A stretch of DNA of 64,000 bases from Porphyra umbilicalis (GCA_002049455.2 KV918835.1:62001-126000), one strand, 5' to 3'. Positions 31,453 to 43,452 are shown, numbered from the stretch's first letter. A program made the numbers and translations. The notes: a model not told the origin generated them from the sequence alone.

Positions 31453-32863
31453 TTAAGAGGCGGGCAAGATGCCCAGGAGGAAGTCCATCTCGCCAGCGTT
31501 GCCGTCTTCTGCGACCGTCGCGGCAGTCGCGGCTGTATGTGCCTTGGCGGTGACCGGGGGTCCCTTGGCAGCGCCACCGAGTCGAGTCGCGCCCCCCGGT
31601 GCTTGGACGGCAGGATTGACATCCGCGAGCGTCGTAGCGACCTTCGCTTCCCCGGTAGTCGACTTCGGGTTCCCAACCGCCGGGGTGGAGGGCCCCAGGC
31701 CGGTATGACGCGTCTGCTCCAGCGGTCCGTACGCCGCAGACGGCGGCCCCCCCTCGCTCGGCCCCACAGACGGCTGCCCCCCCTCGCTCGGTCCCGCAGA
31801 CAGCCGCCCCCCCTCGCTCGGTCCCGCCGACGGCTGCCCCCCCTCGCTCGGCCCCGCCGACGGCTGCCCCCCTCGCTCGGTCCCGCAGACGGCTTCCCCC
31901 CCTCGCTCGGCCCCGCACCAGCTCTCGTCGAGCGCAAGCGACGCCGCCGCTCCGGTCGCGCGTCGACCAGCTCACCCTTGGCGTCAGGCTCCCGCTCCGT
32001 CAGCGTCTTGCAAAGATTGCGCATGGCGGCGCGCGTTAGTAGATTGAAGTTCTCCGCCCACGCCCTTGTGCCCACGCCGTCCGCGCGCAACAGCGAGGAG
32101 CGCTCACCAGCGGGGCATGCAAAGAACGACCGGAAGAACGACAGCGCAAACAGACCACAGTCGTGAAAGTTGGGTTGCTGGGGCACATCCGGCGAGGTGA
32201 CGGCGAGGCACGACAGCGACCATCCTTGCCGAAGTCCTCCATCGTTAGCTCCAACAACGCCACGCCGCATGCACTCGTGCTCCAACCACTCAATAACAGA
32301 GCTAGACGCACGTCCGGCGATCGATACCGAGCCCAACGAGTTGAAGAAAGCGAGAGTAGCCGTCGGCGACCCCGTGTGCGCGGCACTACCAGCGGCTGTC
32401 ATGCCCAAAGCCCTGTGCAAACGTTGAACCCCCGAAAGCACAGCAATCCACCAATGATTGCCCTCACAGAAAAAGAACACCCAGGTAGAGAAAGAAAAGA
32501 TATCTACAGACCGAGTCATAGCGGTCACACGAGACGCCCCCCCCCCACGTCTCGCAAAAGCTTGTTCCAAAAACTACAAAACACCAGGCAGTCGGCAGAG
32601 TCCTCCGGGGAGAGCTCCTCTTCCCAGATGTACCGGGCGATGGCGTCCACGACGCCGTCGCGCAAGTCCGTCCCGTCCTCGAGGCTCATGCAGTCCGCCC
32701 GGTTGACGGTGATCGGGCCACCTCGGCCTCGGGCGTACGTGAAGATGACGTCATGGGGCTGCGCACGGACGCCACGCGACGCCCCGGGCCAGGTATTGTC
32801 GTCATTGCTACCGTCTTGGGGCGCAGGCGCCGGTTGCAAGTCACGACCGCTGCGCGTCCGCAT
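31453..32863 (-). CDS. Ulp1/C48-type cysteine protease with decapeptide repeats
   Basis: Ulp1-family proteases cleave SUMO-like modifiers; related domains also occur in DNA transposons. The start is the ATG at 32863 (MRTRSGRDLQPAPAPQDG). The N-terminal part has the family's substrate-side pattern: ITVNRADCMSLEDGTDLRDG, a predicted helix IARYIWEEEL and LVFCSFWNKLL. The catalytic core has NHWWIAVL (His), FFNSLG and PQQPNFHDCGLFALSFF (Gln and Cys). The usual Asp of the triad is Asn in FFNSLG, which could reduce activity. The C-terminal third holds [GPSEGGxPSA]-type 10-residue repeats and ends DFLLGILPAS. The gene is read in more than one frame, with about two changes at C/G-run-type tracts. It could be a host gene or a plain DNA-transposon gene (KDZ-type elements carry Ulp1 domains); I see no transposase nearby. 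Confidence 0.6.
31735..31915. repeat. 30-bp minisatellite, ~6 copies, in Ulp1-like gene
   Basis: A tandem 30-bp unit (GACGGCTGCCCCCCCTCGCT core on the plus strand) encodes a 10-residue GPSEGG-type repeat on the minus strand. One unit has a shorter C run, so the reading frame drifts within the array. Confidence 0.88.
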
Positions 32864-33117
32864 GGTGAGCTGCACGTCGCTCGCGGGCCAACAAACAGCG
32901 CCAAGACGCTGCGTGGCTGTTGCTGCGGCTCAAGACAGCGCAGCGAATGGAAATCACGTTGGGAGCACGGCGAGGACGCCCCGCGCCTTACAAGCTGCAT
33001 CTCGAAGCACAGTGTAAATGCCGCATCGAACCTTGTATGCAATTTAGCAATCGTGTATGTACTTGTTATCGCGTACTCTGATAACATTCTAGTCCAGCAG
33101 TTTGATAGTACGTCCTA
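32864..33117. other. 5' flank of Ulp1-like gene
   Basis: Presumed leader and promoter of the Ulp1-like gene. No motif is identified. Confidence 0.3.
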
Positions 33118-33570
33118 ATGGAGGACCGCTGCCCCTCCCTGCTACCGCCCACGGCCTCCGCCCCCGCCTGTGGCCCTTGCCCACACCTACTGCCAACGCC
33201 CCAAACCCGCCGCCCCCGCCCACGCGCCCGCCCGTTGCCCACGTCCGCGCCCGCTGCCCCCGCCCGCGCGGGCTGCCACCGTCACTGGGTGATACGCTCG
33301 CCCCCGCCCTGTGCCCGCGCCGCTGGCCGTCACTATCGACGCTCGTGGCCGCCTTTTCGACGATGGTGGCCGCCCCCACTACGGTGACTAGAATGGTTTT
33401 TCACTTGTTGCAGTGTTTCTTGCTTCTAGAAGGTAATATATGTATTAGTCGGTCCATAGGTATAGTGGTAGGGTTGTGGCAGCGCCAGCAGTCTCGAACT
33501 GGTGGCGCGTTGCCTGTCCAGAAAAGCATGAAGAACAGGATTCTGTGTCAAACGACGCATACAGCAGGCA
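33118..33570. repeat. Dispersed repeat, copy A
   Basis: A C-rich head, then a block shared with 35,840-36,125: GCCGCTGGCCGTCACT, then GACGCT.GTGGCCGCC, TGCTTCT.AAGGT, GGTC.ATAGGTA, TGTCC.G.AAAGCATGAA and AAACGACGCATA in the same order. Copies are clearly diverged. The stretch TATAGTGGTAGG near 33,455 looks tRNA/SINE-like, but no complete promoter is present. Confidence 0.65.
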
Positions 33571-34859
33571 AGTACGTTTGAGGTATCTCGATAAACCCGA
33601 TGGAAACTGCTACAGGCGGGTTGCAAATCGCAGCCGAGTGACGCACTGTACCGTGCAGTGTCAGCCGAGCCTCCCATGCAAGACCATGTTGCTCTGTGAG
33701 ATCGGAACATCAGACCTGACACTGGCCGTGACTGCCAATCTCCGGATCTTGCGGGCCAAGACCGCGCATCTCTGTGACGCCTGCGGAGTTGCAGCCGCTT
33801 GGTCTCATGTCAAACGAAGAATCGAATTACAGTACTCTTCGGTTCCGTCGCGCCAGTGCTGCTCGCGCGGTCGACCAACGGCGAGTTAAATGCAGCCTGA
33901 AAACGAGAAACTCTCGCAAGACACCGCGTGCGTATCGAGCTCCTCTGCCTATCGCATTCCTGGCGCTCATGCAGCCTAGCAAGCCGACTCCTAGACTGAC
34001 GTCTGACGTGCAGCACGCACTGCTTTGTCTCCGTTCCTGGAAAAATAGCCGTCTTCCACGGAAAGGTTCGCGGTGTCAGCGGTTAACAATTTTCTCGGGC
34101 TTGAAGACGCATGACATGCATGACAATGCCGTCCACGGCAGCGTGACACGCACCAATTTGCATGTCAGCAGCACAGCCTCGACGCAAGGTCAGATGTCCG
34201 ACTCGCATTCGAGGTGACAGACCACGTGGCGGCGAACGCGTTGAGCGCTCCCCCCACTGCGCTTTTACGCCGGCCTTTTCCGGACAGGAATGTCCTCTGC
34301 ATCTATCAGTCATCGGCACGGGCGCGTGCGGCCTGTCAACCGCTCTCTCCAGGCCGAGGAGGCCTGGTTTCTGTACTGCTCCGGCTTTGCTGCGTCATGA
34401 TCATGGTGCGAGAAAGAGGATGTCAGCACGATGTGACTGGGAATTAGCATCCAATCAGCGTGGGACGAGTCCATTAATAGATCAGATAAGAGTGTGACGG
34501 GTGTCAGGGGTGGGGTTGGGTCCATGCTAAATCCAGATTGGGATCGAGTTCGTTTTCATCAGTGCAGACGCCGCTTGAGTCTCGGCCTCCAGAGAGACAC
34601 ATCTGCTCAATATCCCCACTTTCAGGCCATGGGGGCGGGTGGGTTCGAGTCTGTGTTAAGCCACCGATGGGGGGCTGCTTTGCAACCTCTGAAGGGAGGT
34701 GGCCTGGAATCATCCGTGGGCGGCCGCCCACGTCATCATCACCGACGGAGGTGACCTTGGCATGGCATAACAAATTGACGTTTGACCGACTGGAGGCCAG
34801 CGAGCAGCGCGGGTGGCGGCTCGATCTGTCGTCCAGATGAATGTTCGGGCGGTGATGGC
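33571..34859. other. Intergenic, no gene recognised
   Basis: Balanced composition and short open frames on both strands, none recognisable. No RNA gene is found. Confidence 0.35.
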
Positions 34860-35520
34860 ACTACGTCTGGGGCGATGAGCATCCCCGACCCCCACTCAAT
34901 GAGCACCGGCTGCGGCAGGGCCACCCGCCACCGGCACCGCTCTTGCCGACATCACTGCCGCGCGGCAGCTCTGCAGCTCGTTGCTGTCTGCAGCCGCCCC
35001 ATGGTCCCCCACTACCCCCCGGGCCACTGGTCGCCGCCTCTTCCCCGCCATGAGCACCTCGTGGAGGCGGGCGGTCGGCACCGGGTCTGGCGGTCGTGGT
35101 GCACGAGGTGCGTCAACGCGGTGGCAGCGTGCTTAGACTACCCAGCGCGGCTTTGCGGCCGTGGCACAGCAGCGCCTGCTGCCGTGACGGAGTGCCCTTT
35201 CCACTCTGGCGTTTTCTTGCATCGCTGAAACAAACGTTGCCTGATCTGACACTCATCCTCTTGTCTGCCATGCTGGTCTGCCTGTCCCCCCCTCGTGCCA
35301 CTACCGCGCTTTTGCCTGCCGTCCCCACCTCCTGACTGTTCCTCCCCCCCGCAGCCCCCAACGACCCGAAAATTTTAAAACAAGTCGCTTACCTGACCAA
35401 AGACGTCTACCGGCGCCTCGGGCGGGAGAGAGGGGGGACCCCGCCGCCGTCGCCGACGCAGCCGCCCCGCCGCCACCACCCGGCCGCCACCCGCAGGCCA
35501 AGAGGAGGGGGCGGGGGAGG
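34860..35520 (+). other. Possible two-exon gene fragment, unknown
   Basis: The plus-strand frame ending near 35,228 has a Cys/His-rich segment (WCTRCVNAVAACLDYPARLC, TECPFHSG) that could be a small zinc-binding module. A pyrimidine-rich stretch ending CCGCAG at 35,351-35,353 precedes a coding-like segment PNDPKILKQVAYLTKDVYRR, less GC-rich than the following low-complexity sequence. Together they suggest two exons of an unidentified gene or transposon remnant. The evidence is thin. Confidence 0.2.
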
Positions 35521-35839
35521 GGTAGGGGAAGGAGGAAGATGAGACGCGTGAGGCGCTTTTTTGGGAGAAGAGGGGGGTCGGCGTTGCGGGTTGAGGGAGG
35601 CGGGGGATGGCAACGACGCGACGCGCCCGCATGCTTAGGGGGGGAAGGGGGTGCATACGCGGAACAGGAAAGCGTCAGAACGGCTCCCCTCGCGTCAGTC
35701 GCCGCCGGGGCAGGTACTGTGAAAGTGTTCATGATTGCGCGTGGGGGCGGGTTTCGACGCGTCGAGCGGCGAGCCGCCCCCACTCCGCTGACCGCTGCTC
35801 CCGCCGCTGGCGGCCATTCCTTCCATTAGCTGCACCATT

Positions 35840-36125
35840 GCTGAGCGCCGTCCCCACCGTGGGCCACCCCCCCGCCGCTGGCCGCCCCTCGCCGCTGGCC
35901 GTCACTCTCGACGCTGGTGGCCGCCCCCGTTTCGTTCGCTAGACTGTTTTTTACCCACTCTATACACTGTTTTTTGCTTCTGAAAGGTGAGATATGTCAT
36001 AGGTGGTCTATAGGTACGCTCGTCCGGGTCGAGTGCCGCAGGCTGTCTCGGACTGGTGGCACCTTGCTTGTCCTGTAAAAGCATGAATAATACGATTTTG
36101 CGCGAAACGACGCATACCATCGCGA
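35840..36125. repeat. Dispersed repeat, copy B
   Basis: The partner of 33,118-33,570, sharing its ordered blocks and ending at the same AAACGACGCATA. It lies only ~45 bp from the left arm of the foldback element at 36,171, so both may belong to one element. Confidence 0.65.
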
Positions 36126-36170
36126 CCAGCCCACGTGAGTGCACCAGGTGTGCTTCCTAGCAGGGAGTGC

Positions 36171-36780
36171 GTGTTTTGGTCGTTTTGCTCATCGTTTTCT
36201 GGCAAGTACCCATTTCACCCCCGGAAGAGACACGACACCGGACTGGCACATATGAAGAAAGACGTCCATCCGGACAGCTTTTTACATGGATGGAGATGCT
36301 CAGCAGAGATGGAGTGCCCTACAGGAGACAGGTACATCGCTTTTTTTGTGGAAATAACCATGAGAAGTGCCGTAGGCAGGTGGGAAGCGCGACTGCGTGT
36401 TGCACTGGATTTTGCAGTGTCAGCTGCCTGCGATCAGCATGCTCTGCATCGACCTCATTGAGCCGCAGATCAGTTGCGATCCCCAGATCGGTTCTGACAC
36501 TCGCCAATGCAGAGCATGAGGAGCGCAGCTGACACTTCACAATGCAGTGCAACGCGCGTTCGCGCTTCCCTCCTTCCTACAGCACTTCTCATGGTTATTT
36601 CCAAAAGAAAGAGATGGACCTGTCTCCTGGAGGGCACTCCATCTCTTCTGAGTATCTCCATCAATGGAAAAAGCTGTCCGGATGGACGTCTTTCTTCATA
36701 TGTGTCAGTCCGGTGTCGTGTCTCTCCCGGGGGTGCAATGGACTCTTCTCAGCAAAAGATGAGCAAAACGACCAAAACAC
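36171..36780. mobile_element. Foldback element with ~275-bp inverted arms
   Basis: The left arm 36,171-36,449 and right arm 36,507-36,780 are inverted copies of each other, roughly 85-90% alike by eye, around a ~57-bp centre. Both outer ends carry GTGTTTTGGTCGTTTTGCTC (right arm inverted). The arms contain no recognised domain. The structure fits a foldback/long-TIR DNA transposon or MITE, or an inverted duplication of one gene fragment. Confidence 0.8.
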
Positions 36781-36839
36781 ACATTTTCTGCAAGAGAACA
36801 CATTACAAAGAGCGCGAAGCGCAACGAACAGCCTCGGAC

Positions 36840-38798
36840 CGTGTGCTCCCTGAGAAAGTTAGGCAAGGCACGCGCCACAAAAAAAGAGCAACAGCAGCAC
36901 CATAGACCTCGTGCACGTGCGGAGCTGTCGTAAAACAGCAGCGCCTCTGTCCCTCGACATTGACCAGCCCCTTCCCCCCCCCCCCGCCGCACTGCCGCTT
37001 TCGTCATCTGCGTCCACTCCGCCAGCCCCGCAGGGAGGCGCCCTCCCCACCCATGCCACCAACATGGGGGGCTCTCCCCTCGCCACTCACGCCCCTCCCA
37101 CCGACCCATTGCGGGGGCACACGCGCATCGAGCGGCGGCGGTCGGACCGCCACGCACGCCTCTGCACGGCTGGGCGCGTCCCTCCGAGGGGTCATTGCCC
37201 CTGAGAGGGACCTCTTCCGCCCGATGAGCGCCCGCCACGGCGGTGGGCGACGTGCCCGGGACCGCCGGAAAGGGCATTAAAAAGGCGGCCAGCGCGGCCG
37301 CCGATGCGTCCCCCCGCCACGCGCCGCACGCGGACACGCGGCGCAGAGGTTCGTCGTCTCCTGCCAACGCGCGCGCCTGCACACCGCTCTCGGCCGACCA
37401 GTCGGTCGAGCTGGGCGCAGACGTCGCACAGTCGCGCGGAGAAGGACGCCGCTCTGCGCGGCGGCGCCGCCGCCGCCCCTCCCTTTCACCGCCCAACGCC
37501 CCCCACCCGCACCAACGCGCGCCGAAGAGGTCATGTCCGGACGGGCATGGCGCTGATGACCGCCGCCCCATGGCCGCTACAGGTCGCCGCCGCAGCGCAG
37601 CTGCGGCGCGAAGTGGTCTGCTCTTCGAGTGGGAGGACGACGGACCGCGACGGCGGCAGCGGCTGCGGCAGCCGCGGCGGCGGCAGCTCAGTGGTGGCGC
37701 CACCCACTGCCGGCCGGTGCCCCTTGCCGGGCGGTGTCGGCGAGATGCCGACGCCACGGCCGCGCCGCGCAGACCGCACAGGCGGGCGCGCCGCAAGGGC
37801 CACAGGCATCACTGCCAGCAGCCGCTGTCGCCCTCGCCGCCGCCCCCACCCGCCGCGCCTCGGTCACACGATGGCGCCGCGCGGTGCCGGCAGCGGCGCT
37901 GCCTCAGCCGGCGCGACGCCACCGCGGAGGTGGCAGTCACGCCGTTTGCTGGCTCCGGCGCCTCTGCCGCCACCGGCTGCTCATTGCGGGCGTGGGGGCG
38001 CTCTGGCAGCGTGAGACACCCGAGGCCGCCGCCGACGGCTCCGGCGGCGCCCCTCACGCCGCAGGCCACGCCGCCAGTTAGCGCTACTGCGGGTCCCGTG
38101 GCGGCAGCCGAGGGGGGACCCCCGCCGCCCGCCGCCCGCCGCCGGCCGCCACGCGGCTCGACCGGCGTGGCGTCTGCTCCCGCCGCCACCGCCGACGAGG
38201 CTCCGAGACTGAGACCGCTACGACCGCGCCAGTGATGACGGCGGCAACACCAGTGGGACCGCCGCCGGTGAGCCGACGCTCTCCAAGCGGACAAGGGGAC
38301 GGTCGGTGACGGAAATAGGCGTGCCGCCTGTGCCGGTGACGCGGCGCATAAATGCGGTACGGGACCGCGCCCTGCGCCGCTGGACGGCGCCAACCGCCGG
38401 CTCACCGCGTGCGCCGCGGCACTGGACTTTGGCCGCGTCGCCCCCGCCCTCTCCCGTGCCGCTGCCGTCGCGACCCCGCCACACACCGTCGGCGCTTTGA
38501 CCGCGGCGGCTCGGCGCCGCAGTGGCGGCGGCGGGGACGGCGGCACTCAGCTCGAGCGTCGTACCCGGCCCGCGGCCAGCAGCCACAGAGAGCTGTGGCG
38601 ACAGCCGCCACCAATGGACATGAGGCAGCCGCGTCCCGGCGTGGTTGCGCCAGCCATCACCCTTCAAACATGGGCAGCGGCACATCTGCCGTTCCGCACA
38701 CGGGCGGCACGCCGCCCCACACCTCCCCCCACCCCCCCCCAGCTCTCACCACCCACCACGCGCTGTCGACCGTCCTCGGGCCGGTAGCAACGTCAACG
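36840..38798. other. GC-rich region, possible remnants of coding sequence
   Basis: Genic-like, very GC-rich composition. On the minus strand some stretches look protein-like, e.g. TAVAGAHRAEEVPLRGNDP near 37.2 kb, PPSAAATGPAVALTGGVACG near 38.1 kb and SVTDRPLVRLESVGSPAAVP near 38.3 kb, but in different frames and without a recognisable family. It may be a broken or homopolymer-damaged host gene. I cannot delimit one. Confidence 0.25.
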
Positions 38799-39163
38799 GC
38801 CGCCGCGAGCCGAGGACCTGCCACCGCCGCCGGCCACGAAGGCGGTCGGCGCCCACCGCGGCCGCGCGGGCGCCGACGCGCTCCGCGCGCGGTCGGTGGC
38901 GGCCTCCGCGATGGCGACGCCCAACCCCCCAGTTGCCACCGGCGGCGGCGGGGCCGTGTCCCACCAGGTCGCGCCGCCGCGCCCGAGGTCGTCGCCCCGA
39001 GGTGGCTGCTCATGAGCGTGGCGCAAGCCTCGACGCGGCGGCGGAGCCACCACGGCTGCCTTCCGACCACGTTGCTGGCCGCCCCGCAGGCCAACGACGC
39101 CGGTCGGCGACGTCAAAGTGGAGGGAGGTCTCGGGTTGGCCGCCGCGTCGGCCAGCGGCGCCA

Positions 39164-42100
39164 CTACGCCGCACTCGCCAGCCGCCGTTGGCCGAGGGTG
39201 TAAGAGCCCGCGCCAAGGGCAGCGGGCAGGTGCCGGCCATGTTTCCCACAGCAACCACGTTGTAGAGCACATAAGTTTCTACCCGACCGACTACCCGTGC
39301 TTCTTGACTGATCTTCACCTGCTCCACCACCTGGCTCTTGGCCCGCACCGCCTCCCTGCCCTTCAAGATAGCCACTCTCCCGCCCCGCGTCTTTGACATC
39401 ACTCTGTTGCTCGTTCTCGCCAACTCCTTGCTCCCCGCGCTCGCCTTCGCCATCCCCTCTACGCCCACCACTACCTCGCTTGTCACCGACGTCGGCGCCC
39501 ACGCCCGGCGGCGCAGGCACATCGTCTGCGCGACGATTGCTTCGGTTGGCGGCGGTCCCAGCCTTGTTAGCGCGGATTTTGTCCGGCTCTGGGACAAAGG
39601 CAAGCAGCTCGTCCAGCCACATCTGCCATGGCACGCGTACAGACGGCTTTCTCTTTCCAGCCGCGGTCGTCGTGACCTCCCGCTTGGCCTCCTTGTCCTT
39701 CCAGTCGGGGTCCGCCCACGCAACGTCCCACAGGCGCAGGATGTACACGCGTGCCTTCTCCTTGTTGTCGACGCCGGGTTTGCCCATGGCCACTTGGCGT
39801 AGCTTGTCGTAAACCCGGTTCTCCCGCTTACCGTACCCCCCCCAGCGAAAAGAAGACAGCATTATACGCAACGACTCCGCGCTGATGTTCTTTTTCGTCT
39901 CGGAGATGACATCGGGGCGGATGTTGTCCACGTCGGACCAGATGTCCTGCTCCGCGTCGTACTCCTCCATGAGGATGCGCGCGGCGACCATCATCCGCCT
40001 CCAGGTAGGGTCTTGCTTGTTCGGGTAGACCTTGTTGACGACTGCCACCTTCTTGGCGCCGCTGCCTTGACGAACGCTTTTCCGGGGTGAGCGCGCCGCG
40101 GCGATGCCGCCTCCTCCCCCCTTAAGAGTTGGGGCAGCCGGCGTGCTTGGTGGTGGCGCGACCTGGCTTGCCGAGGACGGTGTGACCGTCAAGGCGGTCT
40201 TGACGCTCGCCGCCCCAGGGACCGCAGATGGCGACGACCTGGCGACGCCCAGCAGAGCTACAACGGTAGCATCAGGAGCCGCCGAGTCCGGCAGCTCATG
40301 GTTGAGCTTGGCGTACCGGAGGTGGATGACGGTGAGCAAGTTGGAGATGAGAAACGGACCCACCTGCCGGATCTCCCCGTTGATGCCCGCCGGCAGCGCG
40401 TCACGCAAAACGTCCAGGAACCACGGCTTCAGCCCTCTCTTGGTCGCCGGTGGCGAGTGGACCGAGCGACCAGCCGCAAAGTTGATCAAGTAGTACGGCC
40501 ACACGTCGGCCTTGACGAGGACAGAGATCAGTTGGTAGCGGGGAGTGGCGTCGAAGATGACACCCACAAAAGCAAACAGCCGAGCCCATGTGCTTCCCGG
40601 AGTCTCGGAGACAGGAGCGATGACAGGGACAGCCGGGGGGTCGCCCAGGCTGCAGCGCCCGCCCCTCCGCCCACAGGCAAATTGCTGCCGGCAGCCGCGT
40701 GAAGCGGCGGCGGCGGTGACGGCGCTGCAGAAGCGTCCGAAGAGGCCCGGTAGCGGGACCCAGGCAGCTCGGATTGGGGGCCATGGCCAGCTTGCGATTG
40801 CCAGGCACTGCCGTCAGGTACCGCAGGCGGCCCACTAGGTGCGCCGCTCCAGACCGTTTGACCAGCTTTTCGGGCGGCCGCGCTGAGCTCAGCAGCGGCC
40901 GCGTCGTCCGCCTCCGATCACTGTGGGTGCACGGCCGCTGCCTTCTCTTCTTCCGCGGCCTGACGCTCGGCCGCCGCTGTTAGCGCGAGCGCCGCCGCCG
41001 CCACCTGCTCGTCAGCGGCCTTGCGGTCGACGGCGGCCTTGCGCGCGAGCGCCGCCGCCACCTGTTGCTCTTCGGCGGCCTTGCGGTCGACGGCGGCCTT
41101 GTGCGCGAGCGCTGCCGCCGCCTCCTGCTCGTCGGCGGCCTTGCGGTCGGCGGCGGCCTTCTGTTCCAGCGCCGCCGCCGCCTCCTGGTCGTCGGCGGCT
41201 TTGCGGTGGGCGGCAGCCTTGCGCGCGAGCGCCGCCGCCGCCTCCTGCTCGTCAGCGGCTTTGTGGTCGGCGGCGGCCTTGTGCTCACGCGCCGCCACCG
41301 CCTCCTGGTTGTCGGCGGCCTTGCCGTCGGCGGCGGCCTTGTGTTTCAGCGCCGCCGCCGCCTCCTGGTCGTCGGCGGCCTTTCTTTCGGCGGCGGCCTT
41401 GCGCGCGAGCGCCGGCGCCGCCTCCTGCTTGTCAGCGGCTTTGCGGTCGGCGGCGGCCTTGTGCTCCAGCGCCGCCGCCACCTGTTGCTCTTCGGCGGCC
41501 TTGCGGTCGGCGGCGGCCTTGCGCGCGAGCGCTGCCGCCGCCTCCTGGTCGTCGGCGGCCTTGCGGTCGGCGGCGGCCTTGTGTTACAGCGCCGCCGCTG
41601 CCTCCTGGTCGTCGGCGGCCTTGCGGTCGGCGGCGGCCTTGCGCGCGAGCGCCGCCGCCGCCTCCTGCTCGTCAGCGGCTTTGCGGTCGGCGGCGGCCTT
41701 GTGCTCCAGCGCCGCCGCCGCCTCCTGCTCGTCAGCGGCTTTGCGGTCGGCGGCGGCCTTGTGCTTCAGCGCCGCCGCCGCCCCCTGGTCGTCAGCGGCC
41801 TTGCGGTCGGCGGCGGCCTTGTGCTCCAGCGCCGCCGCCGCCTCCTGGTCGTCGGCAGCCTTTCTTTCGGCGGCGGCCTTGTGCTCCTGCGCCGCCGCCG
41901 CCTCCTGGTCGTCGGCGGTTTTGCGGTCGGCGGCGGCATTGCGCTCCAGCGCCGCCGTCGCCTCCTGCTCGTCGGCGGTCTTGCGGTCGGCGGCGGCCTT
42001 GCGCTTGAGCGCCGCCGCCGACTCGCGCTTGTCGGTGGCCTTGCGCGCGGCCGCGGCGCCGCGCACAACCACCTATGCCGCCTCCTGGTCGTCCGCGGCC

Positions 42101-42585
42101 TTGCCGCAGGCCGGAGCTTCACGCTCGCGCTTCTTCCCGGCTCCGGCCTTGTCGGTGCTGTCCTTCACGCCGCTTGCTGCTTTGTTGGCGGTTTGGCGGC
42201 GCCGCTCCTTTTTCGCTAGCCGTCGCGAGGGCTGCCTGTCGCCCGCGACGGCTAGGAGCTTGTCTTTTTCAGCGGCCAAGCGTCGCTCGAGGTCGGCGTT
42301 GTCCTCCGCAACTGTCGCCTCAGCCGCGGCGATGGCCTTGTGCATTGGGCTGAGGGCAGGCGCCGAGGGCAGGGAGGCAGCCCGAGTCCCAGCGCTGCTG
42401 TTTTGCGGTGAGGCCCGTTCGTTGGCGGTAGCGCCGCCAGGGCGTCCGTCCGACGCAAATTTGGCCAGCCTGGAGCGCTTGGAGCGCGGAGAGGATGGGA
42501 CATTGGAAGAACCTGTAGCCGGTGCACAGTCGCCGGCGTTATCGACGGTGCGCTTAGTGCGCGGCTTGCGCTTGTTGCCGCCCAT
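39164..42585 (-). CDS. ORF1 of the repeat element, copy 1
   Basis: No family is recognised. The start is the ATG at 42585 (MGGNKRKPRTKRTVDNAGDC), with a K/R-rich nuclear-signal-like N-terminus. Next come a charged helical part (ADLERRLAAEKDKLLAV), ~18 units of a 20-residue repeat (ALARKAAADRKAADEQEAAA type), a linker, a conserved hydrophobic block (FDATPRYQLISVLVKADVWP, YYLINFAAGRSVHS, QVGPFLISNLLTVIHLRYAK) and a basic C-terminal domain rich in Trp (DPTWRRMMVAARILMEEYDA, WDVAWADPDWKDKEAK, VPWQMWLDELLAF). The frame is not continuous in this copy (it changes within or after the repeat array); the same region in copy 2 is one frame. The protein looks like a nuclear, coiled-coil, nucleic-acid-associated factor; this is inference. 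Confidence 0.55.
40981..42060 (-). repeat. 60-bp tandem array, 18 units, inside ORF1 copy 1
   Basis: Exactly 60-bp periodic units, each with a CTCCTGGTCGTCGGCGGCCT-type core on the plus strand, encode a 20-residue alanine/lysine/glutamate helix repeat on the minus strand. Copy 2 has only about eight units, so the array has expanded or contracted between copies. Confidence 0.95.
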
Positions 42586-42670
42586 CTACGAAGAAAAGGC
42601 CAATGCAGTCGCACAATCGGTGTTGCACACGAAAGGACAGCAAAAAGAAAGAAAGTTTCAACGTTAGGCT

Positions 42671-43452
42671 ACAGTGCTCCGCGTTCCTTGACGTCGATCA
42701 AGAGTATGCCTCTGCCTCTCGTGTACCAAGTCAGACAAGACCACCAACACGCGAAAAACCAAGTCACAAGATCGAGCTGCAGTCATACCGTTGGAACACA
42801 GAACGACGCGGCGGGGCTTGTAGCCAGAGTGAGGCACGCCAACAACGCCAACAGCGAGCAGCCCCGCCCCGCAGCCAACAGTGTCGGCCGCAGAGTGTAC
42901 CACTGCGCCGCGCACACAAGCACAGGCACAGTACATGAAAGGGCAGCAAAGAGCATGGGAGTTTCAAAGTTAGACTACAGTGCTCCGCGTGCCTCCATGC
43001 CCATCACGAGTATGCCTCTGCCCCTCGTGTACCAAGTCAGACAATACCACCAACACACGAAAAACCAAGTCACGAGATCGAGCTGCAGTCATACCGTTGG
43101 AACGCAGAACGACGCGGCGGGGCTTGTATCCAAAGTGAGGCACACCAACAACACCAACAGCGAGCAGCCCTGCCCCGCAGCCAACAGTGCCGGCCGCATA
43201 GTGTACCACTGCGCCGCGCACACCAGAACAGGCACATTACATGAAAGGGCAGCAAAGAGCATGGGAGTTTCAAAGATAGACTACAGTGCTCCGCGTGCCT
43301 CCATGCCCATCACGAGTATGCCTCTTCCCCTCGTGTACCAAACCAGACAATACCACCAACACGCGAAGAACCAAGTCACAAGATCGAGGTACATCTGTAC
43401 CGTTGGTAAAGAGAACCACGCAGCCCGGCATGTAGCCAGAGCGTGGCAATAG
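42671..43452. repeat. 306-bp tandem repeats (2.5 copies) upstream of ORF1, copy 1
   Basis: ACAGTGCTCC recurs at 42,671, 42,977 and 43,283, exactly 306 bp apart. The array starts ~85 bp upstream of the ORF1 start. The period is a multiple of three, and a plus-strand frame from ATG 42,706 (MPLPLVYQVRQDHQHAKNQV) stays open through all units (~248 codons). The same frame is open in copy 2. Promoter repeats for ORF1 or a short repeat protein on the plus strand are both possible. Confidence 0.9.

Noticed and set aside
34630-34665. GGTTCGAGTC near 34,650 as a tRNA T-arm
   Set aside because: No matching T-stem of correct register and no acceptor or anticodon stem around it.
40923-42008. Plus-strand Arg/Pro-rich and Ala/Ser-rich frames across the 60-bp array
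   Set aside because: Shadows of the minus-strand repeat; the 60-bp period keeps all six frames largely open.
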